A DNA stretch of 7,691 nucleotides from DAONJL01 sp035405645 [NCBI: bacterium] (GTDB lineage Bacteria > JAGOBX01 > DAONJL01), in the NCBI GenBank assembly GCA_035405645.1, contig DAONJL010000077.1, forward strand, positions 1 through 7,691, written 5' to 3'. The first letter of the stretch is position 1. The number at the start of each line of letters is the position of its first letter. Made by a program: the position numbers and the translations under genes. The notes beneath the pieces are model-generated. The model ran no database searches, was not told the DNA's origin, and saw nothing but the letters and a program-made list of their open reading frames with translations. Shown piece after piece: positions 1 to 7,504 of this stretch.

Positions 1-60
1 TATATTTAACTTTGCTATTTTTGCTGTGCCATCATCTGCTTGTTCTTTTCCAAAAAAAAA
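1..60 (-). pseudogene. Thioredoxin-like fragment running off the left edge
   Basis: Read on the minus strand from position 51 to 1, the frame gives GKEQADDGTAKIAKLNI and stays open to the edge. This resembles the thioredoxin segment after the active-site helix, where E. coli TrxA has DEYQGKLTVAKLNI; the AKLNI end is identical. In a full thioredoxin, about 35-50 residues including WCGPC should lie upstream, to the right here. Instead the frame reads through FFF and lysine/asparagine codons to a TAA at 93-91. It has no ATG, GTG or TTG start, and no WCGPC-like coding is visible in any frame of 52-134. It is therefore either a 5'-truncated remnant, a gene broken at the A/T homopolymer at 52-69 (real or an assembly error), or chance similarity over 17 residues. 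Codons are the AT-rich ones used by the neighbours (GCA, GAT, ATA), which supports former coding. Confidence 0.3.
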
Positions 61-69
61 ATTTTTTTT
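52..69. repeat. A10T8 tract next to a promoter
   Basis: Ten A (52-61) are followed directly by eight T (62-69). The inner A8T8 is a perfect self-complementary dyad. Phased A/T tracts of this kind bend DNA. It ends five bases before the -35 box at 74-79, the position of an UP element contacted by the RNA polymerase alpha subunit, so I infer it boosts the rightward promoter. It is also a place where sequencing and assembly commonly miscount bases, which matters for the broken frame just to its left. Confidence 0.45.
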
Positions 70-73
70 ATTA

Positions 74-102
74 TTGACAAAATTTTTATTTTAAATTATG
101 TG
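74..102 (+). promoter_or_regulatory. Probable sigma70-type promoter for the polyferredoxin gene
   Basis: A perfect -35 box TTGACA (74-79) is followed after 17 bases by TATGTG (97-102). This is a weak -10 box that keeps the first TAT but lacks the final T. The A10T8 tract immediately upstream could act as an UP element. Transcription would start near 109, leaving a leader of about 26 bases to the ATG at 135. In so AT-rich a region -10-like hexamers are common, so the call rests mainly on the consensus -35 box and its position. Confidence 0.4.
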
Positions 103-134
103 ATTAATTCAATTTATTTTTTAAAAGGACTAAA

Positions 135-803
135 ATGAAAAATAATATTTTTATAAGAAATAGAAAATTCAAACAATTTATATTAGGCACATTATTTATT
201 ATTATTATTATTTTAGGTTGGTTTTTTCCATATATTGGTTATTTTATTCCTGCCTGTATGGTAGTTGGTATTGCTATTAGTCTTTTTTATGGTAGAAAAT
301 GGTGCGATTGGTATTGTCCGCGTGGTAGTTTTTATGATACTTATATTAATATTTTTAGCAAAAGAATAAAAATTCCTCTTTTTATTAGAACTATTAAATT
401 TAGAATCTTTATTCTTGTGCTTTTAATGATTGCATTATCATTACAAATTTTTTTAAAAGGTAAATCATTAGAAAGTATTGGTTTTATTTTTATCAAAATA
501 CTTACTATTACTACAATTATTGGAATTTTTTTTGGTATTATTTTTCAAGAAAGATTCTGGTGTTTTCTTTGTCCTGTTGGCACATTATCTAATCTTTTTG
601 GTCGCTGGAAAAAACCTTTACAAATAAATTCCCAAACCTGTATAGATTGTAAATTATGTGAAAAAGTTTGTCCAATGCAGATTGCTCCGTATAAATATAA
701 GAAAGAAAAGATTGAAACAGTTTTTGATGCTGATTGTTTAAAATGTGAATCCTGTGTTTCTGTGTGTCCTAAAAAATCGCTTTTTCTCAAAAAAGATAAT
801 TAA
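135..803 (+). CDS. NapH/CcoG-like membrane 4Fe-4S protein (polyferredoxin)
   Basis: This is a 222-residue integral membrane electron-transfer protein. About four membrane segments are visible (near 15-31, 34-52, 90-107 and 114-138). Two short cysteine motifs follow the second and fourth segments: C57DWYC61PRG and W142CFLC146PVG, the Fer4_5-type CxxxCP and CxxCPxG pair of NapH, CcoG/RdxA and NosR relatives. The C-terminus has two ferredoxin repeats, C169xxC172xxC175xxxC179P and C201xxC204xxC207xxxC211P, enough for two 4Fe-4S clusters. An even number of membrane segments and the basic loops put the clusters on the cytoplasmic side. It is shorter than NapH (about 287 aa in E. coli) and has no nap, nos or cco partner in the window, so donor and acceptor are unknown; a quinol- or ferredoxin-linked redox role is inference. 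The ATG start is supported by AAGGA (125-129) five bases upstream. Its TAA overlaps the converging dacB stop in TTAA at 800-803. Family confident, function open. Confidence 0.9.
   Translation: MKNNIFIRNRKFKQFILGTLFIIIIILGWFFPYIGYFIPACMVVGIAISLFYGRKWCDWYCPRGSFYDTYINIFSKRIKIPLFIRTIKFRIFILVLLMIALSLQIFLKGKSLESIGFIFIKILTITTIIGIFFGIIFQERFWCFLCPVGTLSNLFGRWKKPLQINSQTCIDCKLCEKVCPMQIAPYKYKKEKIETVFDADCLKCESCVSVCPKKSLFLKKDN
771..795 (-). terminator. Weak candidate terminator for the leftward operon
   Basis: On the minus strand, just past the dacB stop, CTTTTT (795-790) and AAAAAG (785-780) can pair around a 4-base loop. Three bases later comes a run of six T (776-771). The shape is that of an intrinsic terminator, but five of the six pairs are A-T, so the hairpin is weak. 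It lies inside the coding sequence of the opposing polyferredoxin gene, as it must because the two genes overlap at their ends. The lysine codons there could create it by chance. Confidence 0.25.
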
Positions 804-2017
804 TAATTATCAAGTATTATTTCTACTATTTTGTTTCGGTTTCGTTCTACTTGATTTAATAATACAATAAATATTTTCCATTCATTATCTTTTTCTGATT
901 GATAAAATCCTACTATTGAATTGTTATCTTTTAATGTGCCTGTTTTATAATAATAATTTTTTATTTTATTATATCGCATTAATTCCTTGTATTGAAAAAA
1001 TTTTATCATTATCTTTAATAAATCATTTGCTGTTGTAAAATTATCTCTTGATAATCCCGAACCTTCTACAAGTCCTGTATTTGTTAATAAATATTTTTCT
1101 TTTAAATATTCATTTATAAATTTTGTTGAACTTTTTAAATCAGTTTTTGGTTTTTTAAAATTATAACTACCAATACAAAGAAAAATTTGATTTGTAATAA
1201 AATTATTTGAATGTTCGAGCATTGCTTTTAAAATCTCATAAAGTGTTTTATCTGAATAATATCTAAATAAATTTTTAAATTCTTTATCTAATAATTTTTT
1301 CTCAATTTTCCCATTTATCTTTATTCCTTCTTTTTTTAAAAAATAAGTTAACATTTCGCCAAAATAAAGAGGTGGATTATCTCGATTTTTTCCTAAATTT
1401 ATTCGTGTTAAATCACCATTTTTTTTAATTTGCACATTTAATTCTTTTATTATTTTTTCTGTAAATTCAAGCATTGGTGTTTCTTCTTCACCTGATATAA
1501 TTTTATTATTTTCTCTCTTTAATAAAATTGTATTGAAATTCAAACTAATGGCACTAACAGGTGCTTCATAAGGATTAAGTGAATATTCAGAACCTGGAAT
1601 TGTTAAATCACCTTCAAAAAAAGAATCATCAAGATAAATATTATTTATTTCGCTAAATTTATATGTTGTTTTAAATTGAGAAATGATTTTATTAAAATCT
1701 TCTGAAATGAAAAACGGGTCGCCATAACCTTTAATTAAAATATCATTTTTATTATTAACAAAAATATCAGTAAAAAACCTATAATTTAAACCAAATAAAT
1801 CAATAGCAACTAAAGCAATAATTACTTTTTGTGTTGAGGCTGGAACATATTTTTCATCACTATTATAATCAAATAATTTTTCTCCTTTTAATGTAGCAAC
1901 AACAACACTACCTTTTTTTACATATTTTATTATTTCTTTTTCTATATCTTTTTTATTTTCTGCATTTAAAATACTTGCTAAAAATAAAATAATTAAAATT
2001 ATTCTCTTTATTAACAT
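800..2017 (-). CDS. dacB: D-alanyl-D-alanine carboxypeptidase/endopeptidase, PBP4 family (S13)
   Basis: This is a penicillin-binding protein of peptidase family S13, which trims D-Ala from peptidoglycan stem peptides and may also cut cross-links outside the cytoplasmic membrane. Counting from the ATG at 2017 (405 aa), the three active-site motifs are present in order: S61-T-Q-K64 inside PASTQK, S270-N-N272, and K358-T-G360 inside YYKTGTLKD. The family signature GSGLSR (319-324) precedes the last one. The N-terminus is a signal peptide: basic LIKR, a hydrophobic run, then a probable signal peptidase I site after LNA (residue 19). It is somewhat short for the family (E. coli PBP4 has 477), mainly in the insert between SxxK and SxN. 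The frame could also start at a TTG at 2023 (two residues longer), but the ATG has a better-spaced though weak GTGG seven bases upstream. It is the last operon gene, 14 bases after the glycosyltransferase stop. The catalytic residues are intact, so it is probably active. Its 3' part uses ATA/GTA codons more than its 5' part. Confidence 0.93.
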   Translation of the reverse strand: MLIKRIILIILFLASILNAENKKDIEKEIIKYVKKGSVVVATLKGEKLFDYNSDEKYVPASTQKVIIALVAIDLFGLNYRFFTDIFVNNKNDILIKGYGDPFFISEDFNKIISQFKTTYKFSEINNIYLDDSFFEGDLTIPGSEYSLNPYEAPVSAISLNFNTILLKRENNKIISGEEETPMLEFTEKIIKELNVQIKKNGDLTRINLGKNRDNPPLYFGEMLTYFLKKEGIKINGKIEKKLLDKEFKNLFRYYSDKTLYEILKAMLEHSNNFITNQIFLCIGSYNFKKPKTDLKSSTKFINEYLKEKYLLTNTGLVEGSGLSRDNFTTANDLLKIMIKFFQYKELMRYNKIKNYYYKTGTLKDNNSIVGFYQSEKDNEWKIFIVLLNQVERNRNKIVEIILDNY

Positions 2018-2031
2018 AATCAAACCACAAC

Positions 2032-3906
2032 TTAATATAATTTTACTAAATAAGTATTATCACTTTTTTTAATTATCTTCACTTTTTCTTGTTCTATTAA
2101 TTGATTAATAAATTTATAAAAATTTAAATTAACAAATCTTTGAAGATCATCCAGATACAATACATAATTTATTTTTAATTTTTTTAAATAATCTAAAAAT
2201 TCATTCTCATTTGCAAAATCATTATAAGGAACAACATATCTTGTAAGCATATAATCAAAACCAAGAATATAAGGAACATCAAGTAAAAAACCTTTATTTA
2301 CTAATAATAAAATTTTATCTGTTTCTGGATTTAAATTTTCATTAGCATATTTAACCACATTATAAAAACCTTTATAATAATATAAACTCTTCATAAAATG
2401 AAGTTCTTCATTATGAATACCTAAAAAAACAGAAATTTTAAAAGTATTTTGTGCTAATGTTAATGATAAATTTATTATTACTGTGATTGCTAAAATAAAA
2501 ATTGAAATAATTTTAATTAAATTATATTTTTCAAAAAAATGATTTAAATGCCTTGCGCAAATAATTGCAAACAAAGGTAAAACAGGTAAAAGGAAGCGAC
2601 CACGCGGTGCTAAAAAATAAATAAAATTAATATAAACAAAAAGAATAAATAAAACAAACAAATCAAACTTAGAAAAATTTTTGAAATTAAAGAAAATTAA
2701 AAGCGCAAAAATTAAATATAATGGTCCAATAGCATATTTCCAATAATCAAAATTTTGAAAATTTAATGTAAGGTCATAAATAAATTTTAAATAATTTTTA
2801 AATGATATTTTATATCTTCGTAATTCTGAAAAATGTCGAACTGCTTTTGCATTCATATAAACTTTTATTTCTTCTTCTTCTTCTCTTGCTATAATTTGTT
2901 TTTCTGCTTTTGTAACCTTTTTATTAAAATAAGAATCTAAAAAAGGAAAAACAGGATTATTTGTTATAACAAAATTTTTGATATACCAGACTGATGAAAA
3001 AAGAATTGATATAAAAATTAGAAAAAATAAAAATAAATATTTCTTATTAAAGTTAGTAAACAAAAAAAATGCAAAGATAATAATCGAAAAAATAATTAAA
3101 AAAAATAAAGAATGATATTTAATACCAAGTAAAATAATGAATGATAAAACAAACAAAATTTTATAAAGAAAAAAATCATTAAAAAGAATTCGCCAGAAAA
3201 GAAAACAGGTTAACAAAGTAAAAAAAGTAAGAATAATATCATTTTTACAATAGCCGACAATTCTAAAAATAGATGGGGTGGTAATAAAAATAATAACACT
3301 AAAAATTGAAATTTTTCTTTCTTTAAAAACATCAAAAGAAAAATAGTAAATTAGTAAAATAAGTAAAATATAAATAAACCAATTTGAAATATTAGAAATA
3401 TGTGGTAATTTTAATGCTATACCAATAGCATAAATAAGTTCTGCATTTAAAGGATAAGTTGAATTTAGAATATCTGGTCTATCAACAAATTTGTGTTCTT
3501 GTAAAAAAATTTTTGGTAATGATAAATGATAACTTAATGCATCTTCACCTAATGGAAAAACAGAAGAACCAATCAAAAGAAAAAATAATTGCAAAAAAAT
3601 AATAATACTAAATAATTTATTATGTTTTATAAAATTAAAAAAATTTATAAAAATTATTTTTACATAAAAAATATTTTTCAAACCAAAAAAAATAAAAACT
3701 AAAAAAATAGAAAGCAAAATCCAATTGTAATAAAGTTTGAAAAATAACAGGCAAATTGAATAGTAAATAAAAATAAATAAACTAATTAGAATAGAAAACA
3801 GAATATTTTCAGAAATAGATAATTGATACTTTTTAATAAAAGAAAAACCATATAAAAAAAAAGATAAAAAAATAAATAGACCAATAAAAAAAATTATAAA
3901 AGACAT
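2032..3906 (-). CDS. Multipass GT-C-type membrane glycosyltransferase (ArnT/PMT_2-like)
   Basis: This is a 624-residue, very hydrophobic protein with roughly a dozen membrane segments and a soluble C-terminal part from about residue 490. After the third or fourth segment comes PLGEDALSYHLSLPK (118-132). This is the acidic first-loop signature (here E121-D122) that GT-C enzymes use to bind a metal ion or the sugar-phosphate-polyprenol donor. A late RGRFLLPVLPLFA stretch (435-447) is also typical of the GT39/ArnT-like group. Such enzymes move a sugar from a lipid carrier to a lipid, glycan or protein on the outer face of the cytoplasmic membrane; donor and acceptor cannot be read here. A strongly charged loop (about 328-366) contains five Glu in a row encoded by five GAA codons. 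The ATG at 3906 lies inside the helicase gene (13-base overlap) with no clear Shine-Dalgarno site, so translation is probably coupled. Being followed by dacB suggests a cell-envelope role. Class fairly sure, specificity unknown. Confidence 0.8.
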   Translation of the reverse strand: MSFIIFFIGLFIFLSFFLYGFSFIKKYQLSISENILFSILISLFIFIYYSICLLFFKLYYNWILLSIFLVFIFFGLKNIFYVKIIFINFFNFIKHNKLFSIIIFLQLFFLLIGSSVFPLGEDALSYHLSLPKIFLQEHKFVDRPDILNSTYPLNAELIYAIGIALKLPHISNISNWFIYILLILLIYYFSFDVFKERKISIFSVIIFITTPSIFRIVGYCKNDIILTFFTLLTCFLFWRILFNDFFLYKILFVLSFIILLGIKYHSLFFLIIFSIIIFAFFLFTNFNKKYLFLFFLIFISILFSSVWYIKNFVITNNPVFPFLDSYFNKKVTKAEKQIIAREEEEEIKVYMNAKAVRHFSELRRYKISFKNYLKFIYDLTLNFQNFDYWKYAIGPLYLIFALLIFFNFKNFSKFDLFVLFILFVYINFIYFLAPRGRFLLPVLPLFAIICARHLNHFFEKYNLIKIISIFILAITVIINLSLTLAQNTFKISVFLGIHNEELHFMKSLYYYKGFYNVVKYANENLNPETDKILLLVNKGFLLDVPYILGFDYMLTRYVVPYNDFANENEFLDYLKKLKINYVLYLDDLQRFVNLNFYKFINQLIEQEKVKIIKKSDNTYLVKLY

Positions 3907-6191
3907 ATTTTATTTTTCTGTTCTGTTAATCTTTGTAATAAAGAAGAATATCTTGATTTCTCTTTATCATTTTTAATTGCCATATAAAGAGCTTTTTTTG
4001 AGCCAATAAGAATGACTAATTCTTTGCCGCGTGTTACAGCAGTGTATAATAAATTTCTAACAAGCATAACATAATAAATAGTATGAATAGGAATAATAAC
4101 TGCTTTAAATTCACTGCCCTGACTTTTATGAATTGAAATAGCATAAGCAAGCGTAATTTCATCAAGTTCTGCTGGTGTGTATGTTGTAATCAAATCATCA
4201 TATTTTACTACTAACAATAAATTTTCGCGTTCCTTTATTTTTGTATCCAAATTTCTATACCATTCTTTAACTAATTTTTTATCAATTGCATTATCAACAA
4301 ATTCATCAAAATTATTACCAAATGAAATAACTTTCCCAATATCACCATTCATAACATTTTTATTATAATTGTTTTTTAATTGCATAACTCTATCATCAAT
4401 TTTAAATTTCTTGTTTCCTAATATTAATGCTTTTTCATTTTTATTATATTGTTCTTGAATTATTAAATTTATCGTATCAACACCAATAATGCTTTTATAG
4501 ATTGGTATCAAAATTTGTATATCATCAGATGATATTTTTAAATTTTCAGGTATTCTCTGAAAAAAAAGTGATAGTATTTCATTTTGAATTTCTTCTGGTG
4601 TTTCTTTCTCAATAAAAAAGAAATTACTATTTTTATCCTGATTCTTTATTATTATTTGTTCGCCGTTATTTATTTTATGTGAATTTAATATTATTAATGA
4701 ATTTTCTGCCTGTCGAAAAATTTTTGTCAATCTATAAACTTCTGATATATTTGAATTTATTATATCCTTTAATAAATTGCCAGCACCAACAGATGGCAAT
4801 TGATTTACATCACCTACCATTATTATCCGTGTATATTTATTTATTGCTTTTAATAAATGAAAAAATATTTTTAAATCAACCATACTCATTTCATCGATAA
4901 TTAATATATCACAATCAAGCGGTTTTGCTTCATTACGCTGAAATCCATTTTGAATTGAATATTCAAGCAATCTATGAATCGTTGTAGCAGGTAATCCTGT
5001 TGCTTCTGATAAGCGTTTCGCTGCTCTGCCTGTTGGACAACATAAACTTACTGTTAATCGATTTCTTAAAAATACATTTGTTATAAATTTTATTATTGTT
5101 GTTTTGCCTGTGCCTGGTCCACCTGTTAAAACAAATAATTTGGTATTTAATGCTTTTATTATTGCTTTATATTGTTCTTCGGATAATTTTATTCCTATTT
5201 CTTCTTCTGTTTCGCTTATTGTTTTTTCTGGATTTATTATTTCAATAAAATTTGAATTCTTTAAAATTAATAATTTTTCTGCTATGTATTTTTCATATAC
5301 ATAATTCCATATTAAATAAACACGGTCATCTTCTATCTTTATTTTTTCCTGTAATATTTCATCATTTAATTTATTCTTTATTTCTTCAATAGGTAGTTCT
5401 AACAATTCTGATAATTTTAATAATAATTCATCAATTGGTAAATAACTATGCCCATCTTGATTTGCTGCTGTATCTAAAATGTAATAAATTGCGCTCTGTA
5501 TTCTAAATGGTGCATCTGCTGCAATGCCTATCTCTTTTGCTATTGAATCTGCTTTCTTAAAACCTATGCCATCAATTATTTCTATTAATTTATATGGATT
5601 TGTTTTTATTATGTTTATACTCTCTTCTTTGAATGCTTCGTAAATTTTATATGCATAGGTTGGACTAATATTTTTTGTTATTAAAAAATAGAAAATATCG
5701 TTTATTATGAAATGTTCTTTAAAAAATGTTTTTACTGAATTTAATTTTTTTTCGCCAATACCAGAGATTTCCAGTAATTTTTCTGGATTATTTTTTAAAA
5801 CATTAAAAGTATCCTGTCCAAATTTTGCAACTATTTTTTCGGCAAATTTTAGACCTATATCTTTTATTAAACCTGAACTTAAATACTTGATTATTCCTTC
5901 TTCTGATACTGGTTCAATTAATCGATATTTCTCTACTTTAAATTGATTTCCAAAATTATATGATTCTGTCCATTCACCTGCAATTTCGATTGGCAATCCT
6001 TTAACTGGATTTATTATTGTGCCTTTTATTATTATTGTCTCGTTTTCTGTTTCAAAATTTGCAATTGTAAAATTATTGCTCGGATTATAATAAATTATAT
6101 TTTTTATAAATCCTGAATATTTCGGCTTTTCATCCTTTATTTCACTAAATAAATCAATGGGAGATTGTTTTTGACTCTGATTATTTTCCAC
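3894..6191 (-). CDS. recD2: RecD2-type superfamily 1 5'-3' DNA helicase
   Basis: This is a 765-residue ATP-dependent helicase of the RecD-like/YrrC group, a stand-alone enzyme that works without RecBC in DNA repair and replication-fork maintenance. An N-terminal OB-like region (about 24-95) is followed by helix-hairpin-helix motifs around EISGIGEKK (141-149) and IIDGIGFKKAD (205-215). Helicase motifs are intact: Walker A GGPGTGKTT (357-365), Ia PTGRAAKRL (386-394), DEMSMVD (II, D433-E434), GDVNQLPS (III, 460-467), TKIFRQ (IV, R493), IHKSQGSEF (V, 687-695) and YTAVTRG (VI, R721). Length matches the family (715 in Deinococcus, 798 in Bacillus). The start is GTG at 6191: the only upstream in-frame codons run back to the clpX TAA, and no internal ATG occurs before residue 436. 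Ribosome-binding signal is poor (CAAGA), 12 bases after clpX, suggesting coupling. Codon choice for Ile and Val changes near residue 595. No recB or recC is visible. Confidence 0.95.
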   Translation of the reverse strand: MENNQSQKQSPIDLFSEIKDEKPKYSGFIKNIIYYNPSNNFTIANFETENETIIIKGTIINPVKGLPIEIAGEWTESYNFGNQFKVEKYRLIEPVSEEGIIKYLSSGLIKDIGLKFAEKIVAKFGQDTFNVLKNNPEKLLEISGIGEKKLNSVKTFFKEHFIINDIFYFLITKNISPTYAYKIYEAFKEESINIIKTNPYKLIEIIDGIGFKKADSIAKEIGIAADAPFRIQSAIYYILDTAANQDGHSYLPIDELLLKLSELLELPIEEIKNKLNDEILQEKIKIEDDRVYLIWNYVYEKYIAEKLLILKNSNFIEIINPEKTISETEEEIGIKLSEEQYKAIIKALNTKLFVLTGGPGTGKTTIIKFITNVFLRNRLTVSLCCPTGRAAKRLSEATGLPATTIHRLLEYSIQNGFQRNEAKPLDCDILIIDEMSMVDLKIFFHLLKAINKYTRIIMVGDVNQLPSVGAGNLLKDIINSNISEVYRLTKIFRQAENSLIILNSHKINNGEQIIIKNQDKNSNFFFIEKETPEEIQNEILSLFFQRIPENLKISSDDIQILIPIYKSIIGVDTINLIIQEQYNKNEKALILGNKKFKIDDRVMQLKNNYNKNVMNGDIGKVISFGNNFDEFVDNAIDKKLVKEWYRNLDTKIKERENLLLVVKYDDLITTYTPAELDEITLAYAISIHKSQGSEFKAVIIPIHTIYYVMLVRNLLYTAVTRGKELVILIGSKKALYMAIKNDKEKSRYSSLLQRLTEQKNKICLL

Positions 6192-6203
6192 TTGTATCTT
6201 GAA

Positions 6204-7463
6204 TTATACTGCTTCTTTTAAATCTGATTTTGTATATTCTTTTGTAAAAAAGTTTTCCTGAACTTCAGCAACATCAATTATTTTTACTTTATCTTCTGAA
6301 TCAGAATAAGGTAATTCAAACATTGCTTTTAATAATATTCTATCAATAATACTTTTTAAACCGCGTGCGCCAACTTTTCTTTGTAATGTGTATTTTACAA
6401 TTAAATCAATTGCTTCATCTGTAAATTGTAATTCTATTCCATCCATTCTGAATAATTCTATATATTGTTTTATTATTGCATTCTTTGGTTTTAATAAAAT
6501 TTCTTTTAAGTGTTCTTCATTTAAATCATGCAAAATAACTATTGTTGAAAATCTGCCAACTAATTCTGGTATCATTCCAAATTTAATTAAATCCTGTGTT
6601 TCTACCTGTTTTAAAATTTCATAAGTATTTTCTTTATCATTTTTACTTATTAAATCAGCATTAAAACCTACTGTTTTACTATATAATCTTCGCGCTATTA
6701 TTTTTTCAAGACCTTCAAATGAACCGCCTGCAATAAATAAAATTTGTTTTGTATTTACTACTATTAACTGTTGATTTGGATGCTTACGACCTCCATCTGG
6801 CGGAACTGTTGCGTCATAGCCTTCTATTAGTTTTAATAATGCCTGCTGAACACCTTCACCTGATACATCTCTTGTTATTGACGGATTTTCTGATTTCCGT
6901 GATATTTTATCTATTTCGTCAATATATACTATTCCTTTTTCTGCCTGAGCAACATCCATATTTGTTTTTGCTAATAAACGTGATAATAATTCTTCTACAT
7001 CACTACCAACATAGCCTGCTTGCGTTAATGTTGTAGCATCACCAATTGCATAAGGAACATCTAAAATATGCGCAAGTGATTGAATTAGATATGTCTTGCC
7101 TACACCTGTTGGTCCTATCATTAGTATATTTGATTTTTCTATTTCTACGCCATTTATTATTGGATTATTTATTCTTTTATAATGATTATAAACTGCAACT
7201 GCAAGTGTCTTTTTTGCTTCATCCTGTCCTATTACATATTGATTTAATATATCATATATTTCTCTTGGTGTTGGTAATTTTTTTTGTGTTTTGGAAATAT
7301 CTTTATTTTCTTTTTTATTTAATGCATCAACTAATATCATATTACATAATGCAACACAATCACTACATATATACACATTTGGTCCTTTTATTATATATCT
7401 GTTTTGTGTTTGTTTGTTTCCACAAAAAGAACAAAATAAATCTTTTTCTTTCTCTTTTTTCAT
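6204..7463 (-). CDS. clpX: ClpX, ATP-dependent unfoldase subunit of ClpXP protease
   Basis: This is a 419-residue AAA+ unfoldase that recognises tagged proteins and feeds them to ClpP in the cytoplasm. The N-terminal zinc-binding domain has C11xxC14 and C33xxC36. Then come Walker A GPTGVGKT (117-124), Walker B YIDEID (D182-E183), the pore-2 RKH loop (226-228), the arginine-finger box PELVGR (299-304) and sensor 2 GARGL (365-369). The ClpP-docking tripeptide is V265-G266-F267 (usually IGF), so docking is probably kept. The pore-1 motif reads [13 protein letters not shown], where most ClpX have TLTEAGYVGEDVE; the gripping GYVG itself is intact. The ATG at 7463 follows AGAGGT (7480-7475) by 11 bases, and an in-frame TAA four codons upstream excludes a longer protein. 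It is first in its operon. clpP, its usual upstream neighbour, is absent, so the protease subunit must be encoded elsewhere. Function confident. Confidence 0.98.
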   Translation of the reverse strand: MKKEKEKDLFCSFCGNKQTQNRYIIKGPNVYICSDCVALCNMILVDALNKKENKDISKTQKKLPTPREIYDILNQYVIGQDEAKKTLAVAVYNHYKRINNPIINGVEIEKSNILMIGPTGVGKTYLIQSLAHILDVPYAIGDATTLTQAGYVGSDVEELLSRLLAKTNMDVAQAEKGIVYIDEIDKISRKSENPSITRDVSGEGVQQALLKLIEGYDATVPPDGGRKHPNQQLIVVNTKQILFIAGGSFEGLEKIIARRLYSKTVGFNADLISKNDKENTYEILKQVETQDLIKFGMIPELVGRFSTIVILHDLNEEHLKEILLKPKNAIIKQYIELFRMDGIELQFTDEAIDLIVKYTLQRKVGARGLKSIIDRILLKAMFELPYSDSEDKVKIIDVAEVQENFFTKEYTKSDLKEAV

Positions 7464-7474
7464 TTCTGATTTTT

Positions 7475-7480
7475 ACCTCT
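7475..7480 (-). promoter_or_regulatory. Ribosome binding site of clpX
   Basis: AGAGGT reads leftward at 7480-7475, complementary to the 16S rRNA tail, 11 bases before the ATG at 7463. Spacing is a little longer than the usual 5-9. It is the clearest Shine-Dalgarno site in the operon: the downstream genes have weak or no sites and probably rely on coupling. Confidence 0.6.
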
Positions 7481-7504
7481 TTTATTATTTTTTTTAATCT
7501 TTTG

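Noticed and set aside
545-790. Minus-strand frame inside the polyferredoxin gene
   Set aside because: It is antisense to the cysteine-motif region; the cysteine pattern on the plus strand is unmistakable.
795-811. GATAAT / ATTATC stem around the shared stops
   Set aside because: Six pairs with one G-C and no T-run on either side; too weak to call.
809-855. 8-base inverted repeat ATCAAGTA / TACTTGAT with a 31-base gap, as a terminator of the rightward gene
   Set aside because: The loop is long, there is no T-run after it, and it falls within conserved-frame dacB codons; likely chance in AT-rich DNA.
2032-4400. Strand-composition change as a replication origin or terminus
   Set aside because: No DnaA-box cluster or dif-like site is seen, and gene direction does not change there; local codon and amino-acid effects are simpler.
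6388-6624. Plus-strand frames opposite clpX and recD2 (also near 4177, 4679, 5104, 5707, 6749)
   Set aside because: All are antisense shadows of clearly conserved domains, with low-complexity translations and no start signals.
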